Shown here one piece after another: positions 1 to 7,353 of a DNA stretch of 13,633 nucleotides. The position numbers were made by a program, and so were the translations under genes. The notes under the pieces are model-generated. The model was not told where the DNA came from. It saw only the letters and a program-made list of their open reading frames with translations, and searched no databases. The DNA lies in assembly GCA_902467875.1 (NCBI GenBank), contig CABQWP010000056.1, positions 1 to 13,633 of the forward strand, written 5' to 3'. The stretch is from an uncultured Collinsella sp. (GTDB lineage: Bacteria; Actinomycetota; Coriobacteriia; Coriobacteriales; Coriobacteriaceae). The number at the start of each line of letters is the position of its first letter. Position 1 is the stretch's first letter.

Positions 1-42
1 ACGCTGCGCGGGCCGCATTTGGACAATCTGACGTTCAACTTC

Positions 43-75
43 AAGGGCGCGACCAGAAGGTCAGCGCCCTTTCGT
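43..75 (+). terminator. Terminator-like hairpin of an upstream gene
   Basis: The arms AAGGGCGC (43-50) and GCGCCCTT (64-71) are perfectly complementary. They continue inward as GACC-agaa-GGTC with one unpaired A. The hairpin is followed by TTCGTTT, a weak T-tract on the plus strand. It probably ends transcription of a gene lying left of the window. Nothing in bases 1-42 is recognisable as coding. The minus-strand side has no T-tract, so it is less likely to serve the ATPase gene. Confidence 0.5.
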
Positions 76-160
76 TTCACGTCACCTTGTCTCAAATGCG
101 ACCCGCTCGCTGTCGTTTCCAAGACATCGGCGTTGCCTTGCTTCGGGAATGCGGCAGATA

Positions 161-199
161 GGGACGTTCCTTTTCTGCCGGCAGTTTGGGACACTCCTT
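161..199. repeat. 39-bp direct repeat, copy A
   Basis: The unit begins GGGACGTTCCTTTTCTGCC and ends GGGACACTCCTT. A second copy at 1672-1710 differs at a single base. The core CTGCCGGCAG (175-184) is a perfect 10-bp palindrome. In this copy GGCAGA (153-158) upstream also pairs with TCTGCC (174-179) around AGGGA-cg-TTCCT, giving a longer hairpin. Together the two copies bracket the ATPase gene. It is probably an interspersed genomic repeat; its family was not identified. Confidence 0.85.
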
Positions 200-222
200 A
201 CGGGACACCCCCTCCACAGCGC

Positions 223-1524
223 CTATGCCAGCTTGTCGATTTGCCCAATCTCCCAGAGCGGAATGTTGACGAGCGTGCCCTCGTCTCTATATGCCGCTAA
301 CGATGTTCTCACGCAGCGCTCGAGCTTGAACTTCTCGCAGGCAATCCTCAGGCTCTTTGCTTTGAGGTTCTCTGCCGCCTTGACCTCGAGCGGAAGCACG
401 GTCCCCGCATGGTCGATGGCAAAGTCAGTCTCTGCATTGCCGGAGGAGGATGACCAATACGCGGGAGTTTTGCCTTGGAGCAAAAGCTCCTGTGCGACGT
501 ATTGCTCGGTCAGCGAGCCTTTGAACTCCGTAAAAACAGCGGGCCCGTTCAGAACAATGGCTGGCGAGAGGCCGGAGAGTGCTCCGAGGATGCCGGTGTC
601 GATGCAGAACAGCTTGAAGCCCGAGAGATCCTCGTAGCTTGTGAGCGGTGCTCTTAGGGCGGAAACACGTGGTACCTTATGAACGATTCCATAGTCCATG
701 AGCCACTGGAGGCTTTCCTCAAAATCGCGTGCGCGCGCCCCGGGACGGAGCGCACCGTAGACGAACTTCTTGTTTTCCTTTGCGAGCTGGCCGGGAAGGG
801 ATTTCCAAACCAGCCTCATGCGCTCGACGATGCGGGCTGGCGCATGCTTGCCAAAATCTGATTCGTAAGCTTCGATGATTTGCTGCTGAAGCCTGCGGGC
901 CTCGATGAAATCGTGGGAGGCGGCGAAAGCGGAGACAACTTCTGGCATGCCACCGACAACGAGGTATTCCTTGAGCAGGCGCTCGAGCTTTTCGGAAACG
1001 TTTGTCAGCAGGTCCATGTCTGCGGCAAGGATGGCATCTGCGAGCGGATCGCCATCGACGGCACGAACGAACTCGACAAACCCCATGGGGCGCATGGTGA
1101 GCTGGTCGATCTTGCCGACGGGGAACGACTCGTTTTCGCGTCGGAGCGCGAGCCCCATATAGGAGCCGGCTGCCACGATATGGTATTCCGGCGCCAGCTC
1201 GTTGAAGTATTTGAGCGAGGTGATGCCACGCGGTGCCTCTTGGATTTCGTCGAAGATGATGAGCGTGTCTGTCGGCGTTATGGTCTGGCCGCGCAGGAGC
1301 TCTATCTGGGAGATGATGCGTTTGGGGTCAAGGCTTCCGTCGAACAGCGAACGTGCGCCCGGTTCGAGCATAAAGTCAAAGCGGATGACGTTTTGATACT
1401 GCTGGCCTGCGAATTCGTTAAGAAGCCAGGTTTTTCCCGTCTGGCGGGCCCCCTTAAGCAGGAGGGGCTTGCGGTTTGCCCTAGATTTCCAAGCGATGAG
1501 TTCGTCCATTAGCTGTCGCTGCAT
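223..1524 (-). CDS. AAA-family ATPase with C-terminal DUF4143-type domain
   Basis: 433 aa, close to the usual 400-450 aa for this family. It has a Walker A GARQTGKT (residues 25-32), a Walker B LIIFDEIQ (88-95), a sensor-like AAGS (118-121) and the family GGMPE motif (191-195). The C-terminal part has ETDF (365-368) and PLEVKA (378-383); D367, E380 and K382 match a PD-(D/E)XK nuclease-fold signature, as is common in DUF4143 proteins. Whether it cuts DNA is not known. The ATG start at 1524 follows TAGGAGG at ideal spacing. The gene stands alone between two 39-bp repeats with hairpin repeats upstream, so it looks like an accessory, possibly mobile, locus. Family members are usually multicopy orphans of unknown role. 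The family call is firm; the function is open. Confidence 0.93.
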   Translation of the reverse strand: MQRQLMDELIAWKSRANRKPLLLKGARQTGKTWLLNEFAGQQYQNVIRFDFMLEPGARSLFDGSLDPKRIISQIELLRGQTITPTDTLIIFDEIQEAPRGITSLKYFNELAPEYHIVAAGSYMGLALRRENESFPVGKIDQLTMRPMGFVEFVRAVDGDPLADAILAADMDLLTNVSEKLERLLKEYLVVGGMPEVVSAFAASHDFIEARRLQQQIIEAYESDFGKHAPARIVERMRLVWKSLPGQLAKENKKFVYGALRPGARARDFEESLQWLMDYGIVHKVPRVSALRAPLTSYEDLSGFKLFCIDTGILGALSGLSPAIVLNGPAVFTEFKGSLTEQYVAQELLLQGKTPAYWSSSSGNAETDFAIDHAGTVLPLEVKAAENLKAKSLRIACEKFKLERCVRTSLAAYRDEGTLVNIPLWEIGQIDKLA

Positions 1525-1547
1525 ACTGCCTCCTAACGATCATGGTT

Positions 1548-1576
1548 AGTATAAGACCGTTTCGGTCTTTCCATCG
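1548..1576 (-). promoter_or_regulatory. Candidate promoter of the ATPase gene with an internal palindrome
   Basis: Read on the minus strand, TATACT (plus positions 1548-1553) is one base from the -10 consensus and lies 24 bases before the start codon. Seventeen bases upstream is CGATGG (1571-1576), a poor -35 that belongs to the first hairpin repeat. The spacer is almost filled by the palindrome AAGACCG-ttt-CGGTCTT (1553-1569), a typical place for a repressor or a MerR-like spacer-binding regulator. The -10 is convincing; the rest is inference. Confidence 0.5.
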
Positions 1577-1658
1577 AAAAATGTGGGAGTAAACCACGTT
1601 TTTCCATCGAATAATGTGGGAGGTAACCACGTTTTTCCATCGAATAATGTGGTGGTTT
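1568..1658. repeat. Tandem 33-34-bp hairpin repeats (about 2.7 units)
   Basis: TTTCCATCGA recurs at 1568, 1601 and 1635, giving periods of 33 and 34. The 26-bp core (CCACGTTTTTCC, then ATCGAATAATGTGG) is identical at 1594-1619 and 1627-1652. It folds into an imperfect hairpin with CCAC/GTGG ends and a CATC loop. The first unit is degenerate (CGAAAAATGTGG). The repeats lie directly upstream of the ATPase promoter and are AT-rich compared with their surroundings. They are adjacent with no unique spacers, so they are not a CRISPR array. They may be a multi-site operator or a replication/insertion-associated element. Confidence 0.85.
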
Positions 1659-1671
1659 AGGTCGGCACCTG

Positions 1672-1710
1672 GGGACGTTCCTTTTCTGCCGGCAGTTTGG
1701 AACACTCCTT
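1672..1710. repeat. 39-bp direct repeat, copy B
   Basis: Matches copy A at 161-199 in 38 of 39 positions; the only change is GGGAC to GGAAC near the right end. It carries the same CTGCCGGCAG palindrome (1686-1695). With copy A it frames about 1.5 kb containing only the ATPase gene and its upstream repeats. Confidence 0.85.
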
Positions 1711-1742
1711 GTTTTGGTGCAAATTAGCTACCCTTACACCAA

Positions 1743-1781
1743 TAAAGCGGCGCCCGTCGGCGATGTTGCCGGCGGGCGCCG
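1743..1781 (-). terminator. Terminator of the galK-galT operon
   Basis: The perfect arms CGGCGCCCG (1748-1756) and CGGGCGCCG (1773-1781) enclose a further CGG/CCG pairing. On the minus strand the stem is followed by CTTTATT, a short T-rich tract. It lies 57 bases past the galT stop. The strong stem with a weak T-tract makes it a likely but not certain intrinsic terminator. Confidence 0.65.
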
Positions 1782-1837
1782 TTGTCGTGTAGGTGGCTAT
1801 GTCGTGCAGGCTGCTGTTGAACGTTCGGGCCCGTGCT

Positions 1838-3466
1838 CTACAGCGAGTCGATAAAGCGCTGCTGGGCGGCGCGTCCTGCCTCGTCCCATTTAAAGACGCC
1901 GGCGTTGTCGAGCACGTGGCCAAACACCACGCCGACCTCCTCGTGCAGGATATCGATGGCGTTGTCGGCCGTAAGCTCGTCGGCGCGGCGAGCAAAGACG
2001 TCCTCGGCCCACGCGGCATGGCTGCGACAAAGATCATCGACCTCGAGCGCACCGGCAAGATCGTAGCTGGCATCGACCTTGGTTGCCAGCAGATGCTCAC
2101 GGACAGCGCCAAGCTCGGGAACCAGGCGCGGCGGCAGAATGGCCAGGCCCATGACCTCGATCAGGCCGATGTTCTCCTTCTTAATGTGGTGGTACTCGGC
2201 ATGCGGGTGGAACACGCCCAGCGGATGCTCGTCGGTCGTGATGTTGCAGCGAAGCGCCAGGTAGGCCTCGTAGATTTCGCCGCCGGCATTTCCGCGAGAG
2301 TCGACGCGGCGGATGACGGGCGTCACGGTGTTGTGGGCCACACCGTCAGCCGTGTATGCGATGACGCCCACAGACTCATCGGTCCACTCGCGCCAGGCGA
2401 GGATAATCTTCTCGGCGGCGTCGAGCAGCTGGGCGCGGTCGTGCGAGCGCAGGCGCAGCACCGAAAGCGGCCACTGCAGCACAGTGCCGGTGACCTGGTC
2501 AAATCCGGGCACGCTAAACTGCGAGACCTCGGCGGCGTGCATCATGGGGAACTCGTGCGCGCCGCCCTGGAAGTGGTCGTGCGACAAGATCGAGCCGCCC
2601 ACGATGGGCAGGTCGGCGTTGGAGCCAATAAAGTAGTGCGGGAACAGGTCGACAAAGTCGAGCAGGCAGGTCAGGCCCTTGCGGTCGACGTGCATCGGGC
2701 GATGCACGGAGCTCATGGCAATGCAGTGCTCGTTAAAGTACGCGTACGGGCTGTACTGGAAGCCCCAGCGCTCGCCGTCGAGCTGGATGGGAATAACGCG
2801 CAGGTTCTGACGGGCGGGATGAGCGCCGCCGTCGGCTGCGGCGGAGCGTCCGGGGTAGCCCTCGTTCTCGATGCAGAGCTGACAGGCGGGATACTTCTCG
2901 CCCGTGTTTTTGGCGGCACCGGCTGCGGCAATATCGCGCGGGTCCTTTTCGGGCTTTGACAGGTTGATGGTGATCTCCAGGTCGCCCCAGTTGGTGGGGG
3001 TGCTCCATTTTATGTTGCGCGCGATAGCGGCACGGCGCACGTAGCCGGCGTCGCAGCACAGGCCGTAGAACCAGTCGGTCGCGGCGCGGGGCTCATTGAC
3101 ACCCATGCGTCCGTTGAACTCCTCGTTTACAACCGAAGGCCTTGGCATGAGCGCGCCCATGATGCGCATGGCGATGCGGTCGCGGCCCGATGCCGTGTCC
3201 TCGGCGGCGCCGTTGGCAACAGCCGCCTCGGCAAGCGCGGCAAGTGTGCCTTCAAGGTCAAAGTCGGGCAGGGTATCGGGGTGCAAGAGCGAAATCTTCT
3301 CGGTCTTGAGTGCCCAAGTCATGTCGAGTGCGGGGCCCGTGGCGCCGATGCACTCCAAAATGGTGTTGAATGCCCAGATGCGATCGTCCTGGCCGATCAT
3401 CGATCGGTGGATAGCGTACTCGATCAGGTTCTGCGCGGCCTCGCGCACGTCAGTCATTACAGCCAT
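1838..3466 (-). CDS. galT: Galactose-1-phosphate uridylyltransferase, class II GalT
   Basis: Transfers UMP from UDP-glucose to galactose-1-phosphate, giving UDP-galactose and glucose-1-phosphate (Leloir pathway, cytosol). The 542-aa protein is of the long form typical of Gram-positive class II GalT, not the ~350-aa E. coli form. Key regions are PACQLC with C195 and C198, YFNEHCIA (243-250), PHYFIGSNADLPIVGG (276-291) and SHDHFQGGAH (295-304), the nucleotidyl-transfer histidine region. The ATG at 3466 overlaps the end of galK by 10 bases; a second in-frame ATG at 3457 overlaps the galK stop as TAATG. AAGGGGGC upstream favours 3466. The overlap implies translational coupling with galK. No galE is in the window. 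Confidence 0.95.
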   Translation of the reverse strand: MAVMTDVREAAQNLIEYAIHRSMIGQDDRIWAFNTILECIGATGPALDMTWALKTEKISLLHPDTLPDFDLEGTLAALAEAAVANGAAEDTASGRDRIAMRIMGALMPRPSVVNEEFNGRMGVNEPRAATDWFYGLCCDAGYVRRAAIARNIKWSTPTNWGDLEITINLSKPEKDPRDIAAAGAAKNTGEKYPACQLCIENEGYPGRSAAADGGAHPARQNLRVIPIQLDGERWGFQYSPYAYFNEHCIAMSSVHRPMHVDRKGLTCLLDFVDLFPHYFIGSNADLPIVGGSILSHDHFQGGAHEFPMMHAAEVSQFSVPGFDQVTGTVLQWPLSVLRLRSHDRAQLLDAAEKIILAWREWTDESVGVIAYTADGVAHNTVTPVIRRVDSRGNAGGEIYEAYLALRCNITTDEHPLGVFHPHAEYHHIKKENIGLIEVMGLAILPPRLVPELGAVREHLLATKVDASYDLAGALEVDDLCRSHAAWAEDVFARRADELTADNAIDILHEEVGVVFGHVLDNAGVFKWDEAGRAAQQRFIDSL

Positions 3467-4662
3467 GCCGCGTAAGCCCCCTTGTCAGAGATGGCGTAGT
3501 GACGGGCAGAGCCCTCGCCCAGCCAGCCGTTCATCTTGGCAATGAAGGTGTCGACCAGGTCGAGCGGCACGAAGGCCTGGATGGTGCCACCAAAGCCGCC
3601 ACCGTGGATACGAACGGCGCCGCGGCCGTCGAGCACGTGCTCGGCCAGCGCCAGGGCATACATGGAAGGCTGCTCGGAGCCCAGCTTGGCAACGACATTC
3701 TGCAGGTACATGGCAGAGCTGGCGCCGGACTCGCGCGTCAGGACCAGGAACTGATCGATGTCGCCGGCGTTCAGGGCCGCCCAGCGCTTATCGACCAGGC
3801 CATTCTCGTACCAGTAGTGAACGGCGCGCAGGCAGGCACGGTCGCCCAGTTTGGCACGCAGCTCGGGGAGCTTGGCGTCAAAATCGGCAACATCGACCTC
3901 GCACAGGCGTGCCTTGCCAAACTCGGCGGCGACGTCTTGCATCTCGCGCGGAACGGCAGCGTAATCGTCGGTGGCGGCCACGTGGTCGGCACCAACCTTA
4001 ACGAGCACGAGCGCATAGCCGTGATCCTCAAAGTTGAGTTCGAGCTTCTGGGTTTTAGGCTGAGCCTGGTCCTCAAAGTCCATGTAGGCAAGGCCGCCCA
4101 GGCACACAGCGGCCTGGTCCATCAGACCGCAGGGCTTGCCATAGTAGTTGTTCTCGGTGCGCTGGCTCATCTGGGCGAGCGCGACGGGCTCGATGGCGGG
4201 TGCGCCCCAGAGCGTCTCCATGGCACGGCCGTACGCGGCCTCGACGGCGGCAGAGCTGGAAAGGCCACCGCCCGAGGGGACGGAGCAGGTGAAGGCGAAG
4301 TCGAAGCCCTGGGGCTCAACGCCAAGCGCTGCGACCTCGTGGGCCATACCGCGCACGAGGCTTGCGGACGTGCCCTTCTCGGACTCCTGAACGTCTAGCG
4401 TGTCGAGCGCGATCTCAAACGTGGGATAGCCCTCATCGGCGACGCGGACCTTGTTGGAGTCGGTTGCCACGGCGATACCGTCGACGGCGACATCGAGCGA
4501 GCCGGCGATGACGTGGCCGCCCTCGTGGTCGGTGTGGTTGCCACTGATTTCGGAACGGCCGGGCGCGTGCACATAGAGCACCTGGCGATCGCCGATGGGG
4601 CCAAACTCCTCCTCGAACAGCTTGGTGAGCGTGGCGAATGTCTTTTCGTCGGGGGTGGTCAT
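3457..4662 (-). CDS. galK: Galactokinase
   Basis: Phosphorylates galactose at C1 with ATP, the first committed Leloir step. 401 aa from the ATG at 4662, which is preceded by AAGGAAAGGA; an upstream in-frame ATG at 4734 lies inside the operator region and has no ribosome binding site. GHMP-kinase hallmarks are the substrate signature GRSEISGNHTDHEGG (35-49, a variant of the classical GRxNLIGEHTDY), the phosphate loop PSGGGLSSSAA (129-139), GLMDQ with presumed catalytic D182 (179-183), and the C-terminal RIHGGGFGGT (351-360). The variant signature is typical of Gram-positive galactokinases. First gene of the galK-galT operon, presumably controlled by the divergent LacI-family gene. The related GHMP sugar kinases are less likely given the galT partner. 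Confidence 0.95.
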   Translation of the reverse strand: MTTPDEKTFATLTKLFEEEFGPIGDRQVLYVHAPGRSEISGNHTDHEGGHVIAGSLDVAVDGIAVATDSNKVRVADEGYPTFEIALDTLDVQESEKGTSASLVRGMAHEVAALGVEPQGFDFAFTCSVPSGGGLSSSAAVEAAYGRAMETLWGAPAIEPVALAQMSQRTENNYYGKPCGLMDQAAVCLGGLAYMDFEDQAQPKTQKLELNFEDHGYALVLVKVGADHVAATDDYAAVPREMQDVAAEFGKARLCEVDVADFDAKLPELRAKLGDRACLRAVHYWYENGLVDKRWAALNAGDIDQFLVLTRESGASSAMYLQNVVAKLGSEQPSMYALALAEHVLDGRGAVRIHGGGFGGTIQAFVPLDLVDTFIAKMNGWLGEGSARHYAISDKGAYAAWL

Positions 4663-4702
4663 GGGAGTCCTTTCCTTGGCGCGCCCGGGTGGGTTTTGCG
4701 TC

Positions 4703-4788
4703 GTTATGAGTACGTTAACAACTTGAAGCGGCATGAACTAAGTGTTCACGATGCCGCACGTTACGGGCTATGTTAACGTACTCATAAC
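4703..4788. promoter_or_regulatory. gal operator pair: exact 18-bp inverted repeat with inner hairpin
   Basis: GTTATGAGTACGTTAACA (4703-4720) and TGTTAACGTACTCATAAC (4771-4788) are exact reverse complements. Each contains the 14-mer TGTTAACGTACTCA, a pseudo-palindrome of form TG-N3-ACGT-N3-CA, as expected for LacI-family operators. Between them lies an inner dyad GCGGCAT (4728-4734) / ATGCCGC (4751-4757) with GAAC/GTTC inside. The site centres are 64 bp apart (about six helical turns). The region must also hold the galK promoter, but I could not pick a convincing -35/-10 pair. Repression by looping is an inference. Confidence 0.75.
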
Positions 4789-4837
4789 ACAACTCTTGTC
4801 ACTTTTTGAGAATCTGGTAATCGGTAGAAATTCAGCC

Positions 4838-4867
4838 GTGAACGGTATTGCCGTATGGACTTATAAA
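4838..4867 (+). promoter_or_regulatory. Candidate promoter of the LacI-family gene
   Basis: TATAAA (4862-4867) is a good -10. GTGAAC (4838-4843) lies 18 bp upstream and is a weak -35. The third operator-like site starts 27 bases downstream of the -10, a position suitable for autorepression. Confidence 0.45.
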
Positions 4868-4893
4868 GCAGAAGAGATGCGGATTGAAAAAGT

Positions 4894-4907
4894 AGAGTAC
4901 GTTAACA
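4894..4907. promoter_or_regulatory. Third LacI-type operator-like site
   Basis: AGAGTACGTTAACA is the reverse complement of TGTTAACGTACTCT and differs by one base from the 14-mer at 4707-4720 and 4771-4784. It sits between the candidate lacI-type promoter and the GTG start, 123 bp from the middle site, so the regulator probably controls its own gene as well as galKT. Confidence 0.65.
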
Positions 4908-5000
4908 TGCGTCCGACGATAGCGGGCCTCGGCGCGGGCTAAACTCCTGCCCGGGCCGGCATTCACGCTATTCAGATCTCGCAAGGGTGAAGGTGATCCT

Positions 5001-6032
5001 GTGGCAAGGCGCCCGTCCAACGATACAGGTACGCGTCCGGTCTCCATGGCCGACGTCGCCCGCGCTGCTGGCGTTTCGCAGCAGACGGTTTCGCGCGTCG
5101 CCAACGGCTTGCCCAACGTTAACGAGCAGACGCGCCAGCGCGTGCAGGCCGCTATGCAAGAGCTCGGCTTTCGTCCGAGTTATGCCGGTCGCTCGCTGCG
5201 CGACGGCCGCTACCATTCGGTCGGCCTGTGCGTCAACGATGTCACCAAGTTTGGCAACCTCTCAATGATCGACGGCATCGCCAGCGCTGCTCGCGAGCAT
5301 AATTGTGCCATCACGCTGGTCGAGATGTCCAAGACCGAGGAGTTTTCGCTTGCCGAGGCCACGCGTCGTATGGCCGCGCTGCCGGTGGATGGCATCATCA
5401 TCGGCATGAGCCGCATGGCGCCCGATTTTGAGACGTTTGATCCACTGCCGGGCATTGGCACGGTCATCGTTACCATGTACGCGCATCCGCGCGTGACCAC
5501 GGTCGATTCCGACCATTACGGCTGCTCGCTATTGCTTATGGACCACCTGTTTGAGCTGGGGCACGAGCAAATTCGCTATATTGGCGGCCCGTCGTTCTCG
5601 GTCGACGAACAATTTCGCCGCGCCGGTTGGCAGGATGCACTCGAGCGTAAACACATCGAGTCGGCAGAGCCGCTCGAGGGCGACTGGTCTGCCAACAGCG
5701 GCTACGAGGCCGGCAGGTACCTGGCCGAGCACGATCGCACCATGACGGCGATCTATGCGGCAAACGATCAGATGGCAAATGGCGCGATTGCCGCACTGCG
5801 TGATAGCGGCCTGCGCGTGCCCGAGGACGTGAGCGTGGTGGGCGTCGACGATTCGCTCGATGATTTTGTGGCACACAACGAGCTCACGACCGTGCGATTC
5901 GATTTACATCAGCGCGGACGCGAGGTATTCGAGCATGCGGTTCCCGAGGCGGGTACGGCGGGCAAAACCGTTGCCATTCGTATTCCCGGCCAGCTCATTA
6001 TTCGACATAGCACGGCGATACCACGCTCATAG
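5001..6032 (+). CDS. LacI-family transcriptional regulator (probable gal repressor)
   Basis: 343 aa, standard LacI length. The N-terminal helix-turn-helix is SMADVARAAGVSQQTVSRVANG (from 15), followed by the hinge region YAGRSLRDG (61-69) and a periplasmic-binding-protein-like effector domain with VDGIIIG, the helper motif AIYAANDQMANG, and VPEDVSVVGVDDS near the C-terminus. The start is GTG at 5001, with AAGGTGA five bases upstream. The alternative ATG at residue 16 would cut into the first helix region. Divergent from galKT with three matching operator-like sites between, so a galactose or galactoside-responsive repressor is the natural inference. The effector cannot be read from the sequence. 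Confidence 0.93.
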   Translation: MARRPSNDTGTRPVSMADVARAAGVSQQTVSRVANGLPNVNEQTRQRVQAAMQELGFRPSYAGRSLRDGRYHSVGLCVNDVTKFGNLSMIDGIASAAREHNCAITLVEMSKTEEFSLAEATRRMAALPVDGIIIGMSRMAPDFETFDPLPGIGTVIVTMYAHPRVTTVDSDHYGCSLLLMDHLFELGHEQIRYIGGPSFSVDEQFRRAGWQDALERKHIESAEPLEGDWSANSGYEAGRYLAEHDRTMTAIYAANDQMANGAIAALRDSGLRVPEDVSVVGVDDSLDDFVAHNELTTVRFDLHQRGREVFEHAVPEAGTAGKTVAIRIPGQLIIRHSTAIPRS

Positions 6033-6092
6033 TTTGCGCAGGTAAACGGCGGTATATTCTGCCTCAATAACAATCGGTAAGGATGCTGATGG

Positions 6093-6145
6093 ATAGCCGT
6101 GGCTATGAAGGTGAGTGTTATGATAGACGGGTTCTTTTGTCTATC
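6093..6145 (+). promoter_or_regulatory. fprA-type gene promoter with two palindromes
   Basis: TGTTATGAT (6116-6124) is an extended -10 (TGn plus TATGAT); no good -35 is seen, which is normal for this class. The palindrome ATAGCC-GT-GGCTAT (6093-6106) covers the -35 region. A second inverted repeat, GATAGAC (6122-6128) / GTCTATC (6139-6145), overlaps the -10 and start point. The dyad centres are 34 bp apart and both share GATAG. This suggests one or two regulators, or a short hairpin just before the AGGAGG at 6147. Confidence 0.6.
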
Positions 6146-6161
6146 TAGGAGGCTTTGCCTG

Positions 6162-7322
6162 ATGGAGATCACCAAGGATATCCGCTACATCGGTGTCGAC
6201 GATCACGACATTGACCTGTTCGAGGGCCAGTACGACGTGTCCGAGAACGGCATGGCATACAACAGCTATGTTATCTTGGGCGATAAAATCGCTGTCGCCG
6301 ATTCGGTTGACGCTGGCTTTGTCGACGAATGGCTCGGCAACCTCGAGGCCGCGCTCGATGGCCGTACGCCCGACTACCTGGTCGTCCATCACATGGAGCC
6401 CGATCACTCCGCCGGTATCGCCGCCTTTATGGAGCGCTATCCCCAGGCACAGATTGTGGCCAGCATGGGCGCCTTTCGCATGATGGTCAACTACTTTGGC
6501 ACCGACTACCCCGAGCGCAAGATGGTCGTCAAAGAGGGCGATGTGCTCGACCTGGGCGGCCACAGCCTGACCTTTATCGGCGCCCCCAACGTTCACTGGC
6601 CTGAGGTGATCTTCTCCTACGAGTCCACCGACAAGGTGCTCTTTAGTGCCGACGGCTTTGGCAAGTTCGGCGCCAACGACATCGAGGACCCGGAAGGCTG
6701 GGCCTGCGAGGCGCGCCGCTACTACTTTGGCATCGTCGGTAAGTTCGGCAAGTTCGTGCAGGCCGTGCTCAAGAAGGCCGCCGACCTGGACATTCAGATT
6801 ATCTGTCCGCTCCACGGCCCCGTGCTGACCGAGAACCTGGGCTATTACCTCGACACCTATAACACCTGGTCGAGCTACCAGCCCGAGGACGAGGGCATCA
6901 CCATTGCCTACGCGAGCGTCTACGGCCACCTGAAGGCTGCCGTTGAGGAGCTCGCCGCAGCGCTCGAGGCCCGCGGCCAGAAGGTTTCCGTCTTTGACTT
7001 GGCTCGCGACGACATGGCCGAGGCCGTTGAGGATGCGTTCCGCTATGACCGTCTGGTGCTCGCTTCCATCACCTATCAGGGCGAGATCTTCCCGTTCATG
7101 AGCACCTTCATCCATACGCTCGCCGAGCACGCCTACCAGAACCGCACCGTGGCGCTTGTCGAGTCCGGTTCCTGGGCGCCTGCGGCTGCCAAGGTTATGA
7201 CCAAGGAGCTCGAGGGCATGAAGAACATCACCCTGACGCAGAACAAAGTGACCGTCCTGGGTTCGCTCAACGACGCCTCGCGCGCCCAGATCGAGGCCCT
7301 CGCCGACGAGCTGTCCAAGTAG
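6162..7322 (+). CDS. Flavodiiron protein, FprA / A-type flavoprotein (O2 or NO reductase)
   Basis: 386 aa, a two-domain class A flavodiiron protein. It reduces O2 to water or NO to N2O, protecting anaerobes; electrons usually come from rubredoxin or a flavoreductase, neither seen here. The N-terminal metallo-beta-lactamase-like domain holds the diiron ligands H77-x-E79-x-D81-H82, H145, D164 and H218; the gaps of 62 (H82-H145) and 18 (H145-D164) match the family exactly. The C-terminal flavodoxin domain starts near 246, with the FMN loop YASVYGHLK (250-258) and a second binding stretch SITYQGEIFP (302-311). The ATG at 6162 follows AGGAGG by nine bases; an upstream ATG at 6099 has no such site and precedes the promoter. 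Monocistronic, with its own terminator. Confidence 0.95.
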   Translation: MEITKDIRYIGVDDHDIDLFEGQYDVSENGMAYNSYVILGDKIAVADSVDAGFVDEWLGNLEAALDGRTPDYLVVHHMEPDHSAGIAAFMERYPQAQIVASMGAFRMMVNYFGTDYPERKMVVKEGDVLDLGGHSLTFIGAPNVHWPEVIFSYESTDKVLFSADGFGKFGANDIEDPEGWACEARRYYFGIVGKFGKFVQAVLKKAADLDIQIICPLHGPVLTENLGYYLDTYNTWSSYQPEDEGITIAYASVYGHLKAAVEELAAALEARGQKVSVFDLARDDMAEAVEDAFRYDRLVLASITYQGEIFPFMSTFIHTLAEHAYQNRTVALVESGSWAPAAAKVMTKELEGMKNITLTQNKVTVLGSLNDASRAQIEALADELSK

Positions 7323-7353
7323 CGACACGTTCACTTTTGACGCTCAACCTCAC

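Noticed and set aside
19..300. 93-codon plus-strand frame at the left end
   Set aside because: It crosses a terminator-like hairpin and the 39-bp repeat and overlaps the ATPase C-terminus; no family resemblance.
1568..1658. Possible CRISPR array
   Set aside because: Units of 33-34 bp are directly adjacent with no unique spacers, fewer than three full copies, and no cas genes.
1793..2959. Long plus-strand open frame (388 codons) opposite galT
   Set aside because: It is an antisense shadow of galT caused by GC-rich codon use; the translation has no family features and the galT frame carries all class II motifs.
5112..5125. AACGTTAACG inside the LacI-family coding region as a fourth operator
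   Set aside because: It shares only the ACGTTAAC core and lacks the TGAGT half; it encodes conserved residues NVNE after the helix-turn-helix, so chance similarity is more likely.
6141..7334. 397-codon minus-strand open frame opposite the flavodiiron gene
   Set aside because: The sense frame has every diiron ligand at the correct spacing; the antisense frame is low-complexity and has no start signal.
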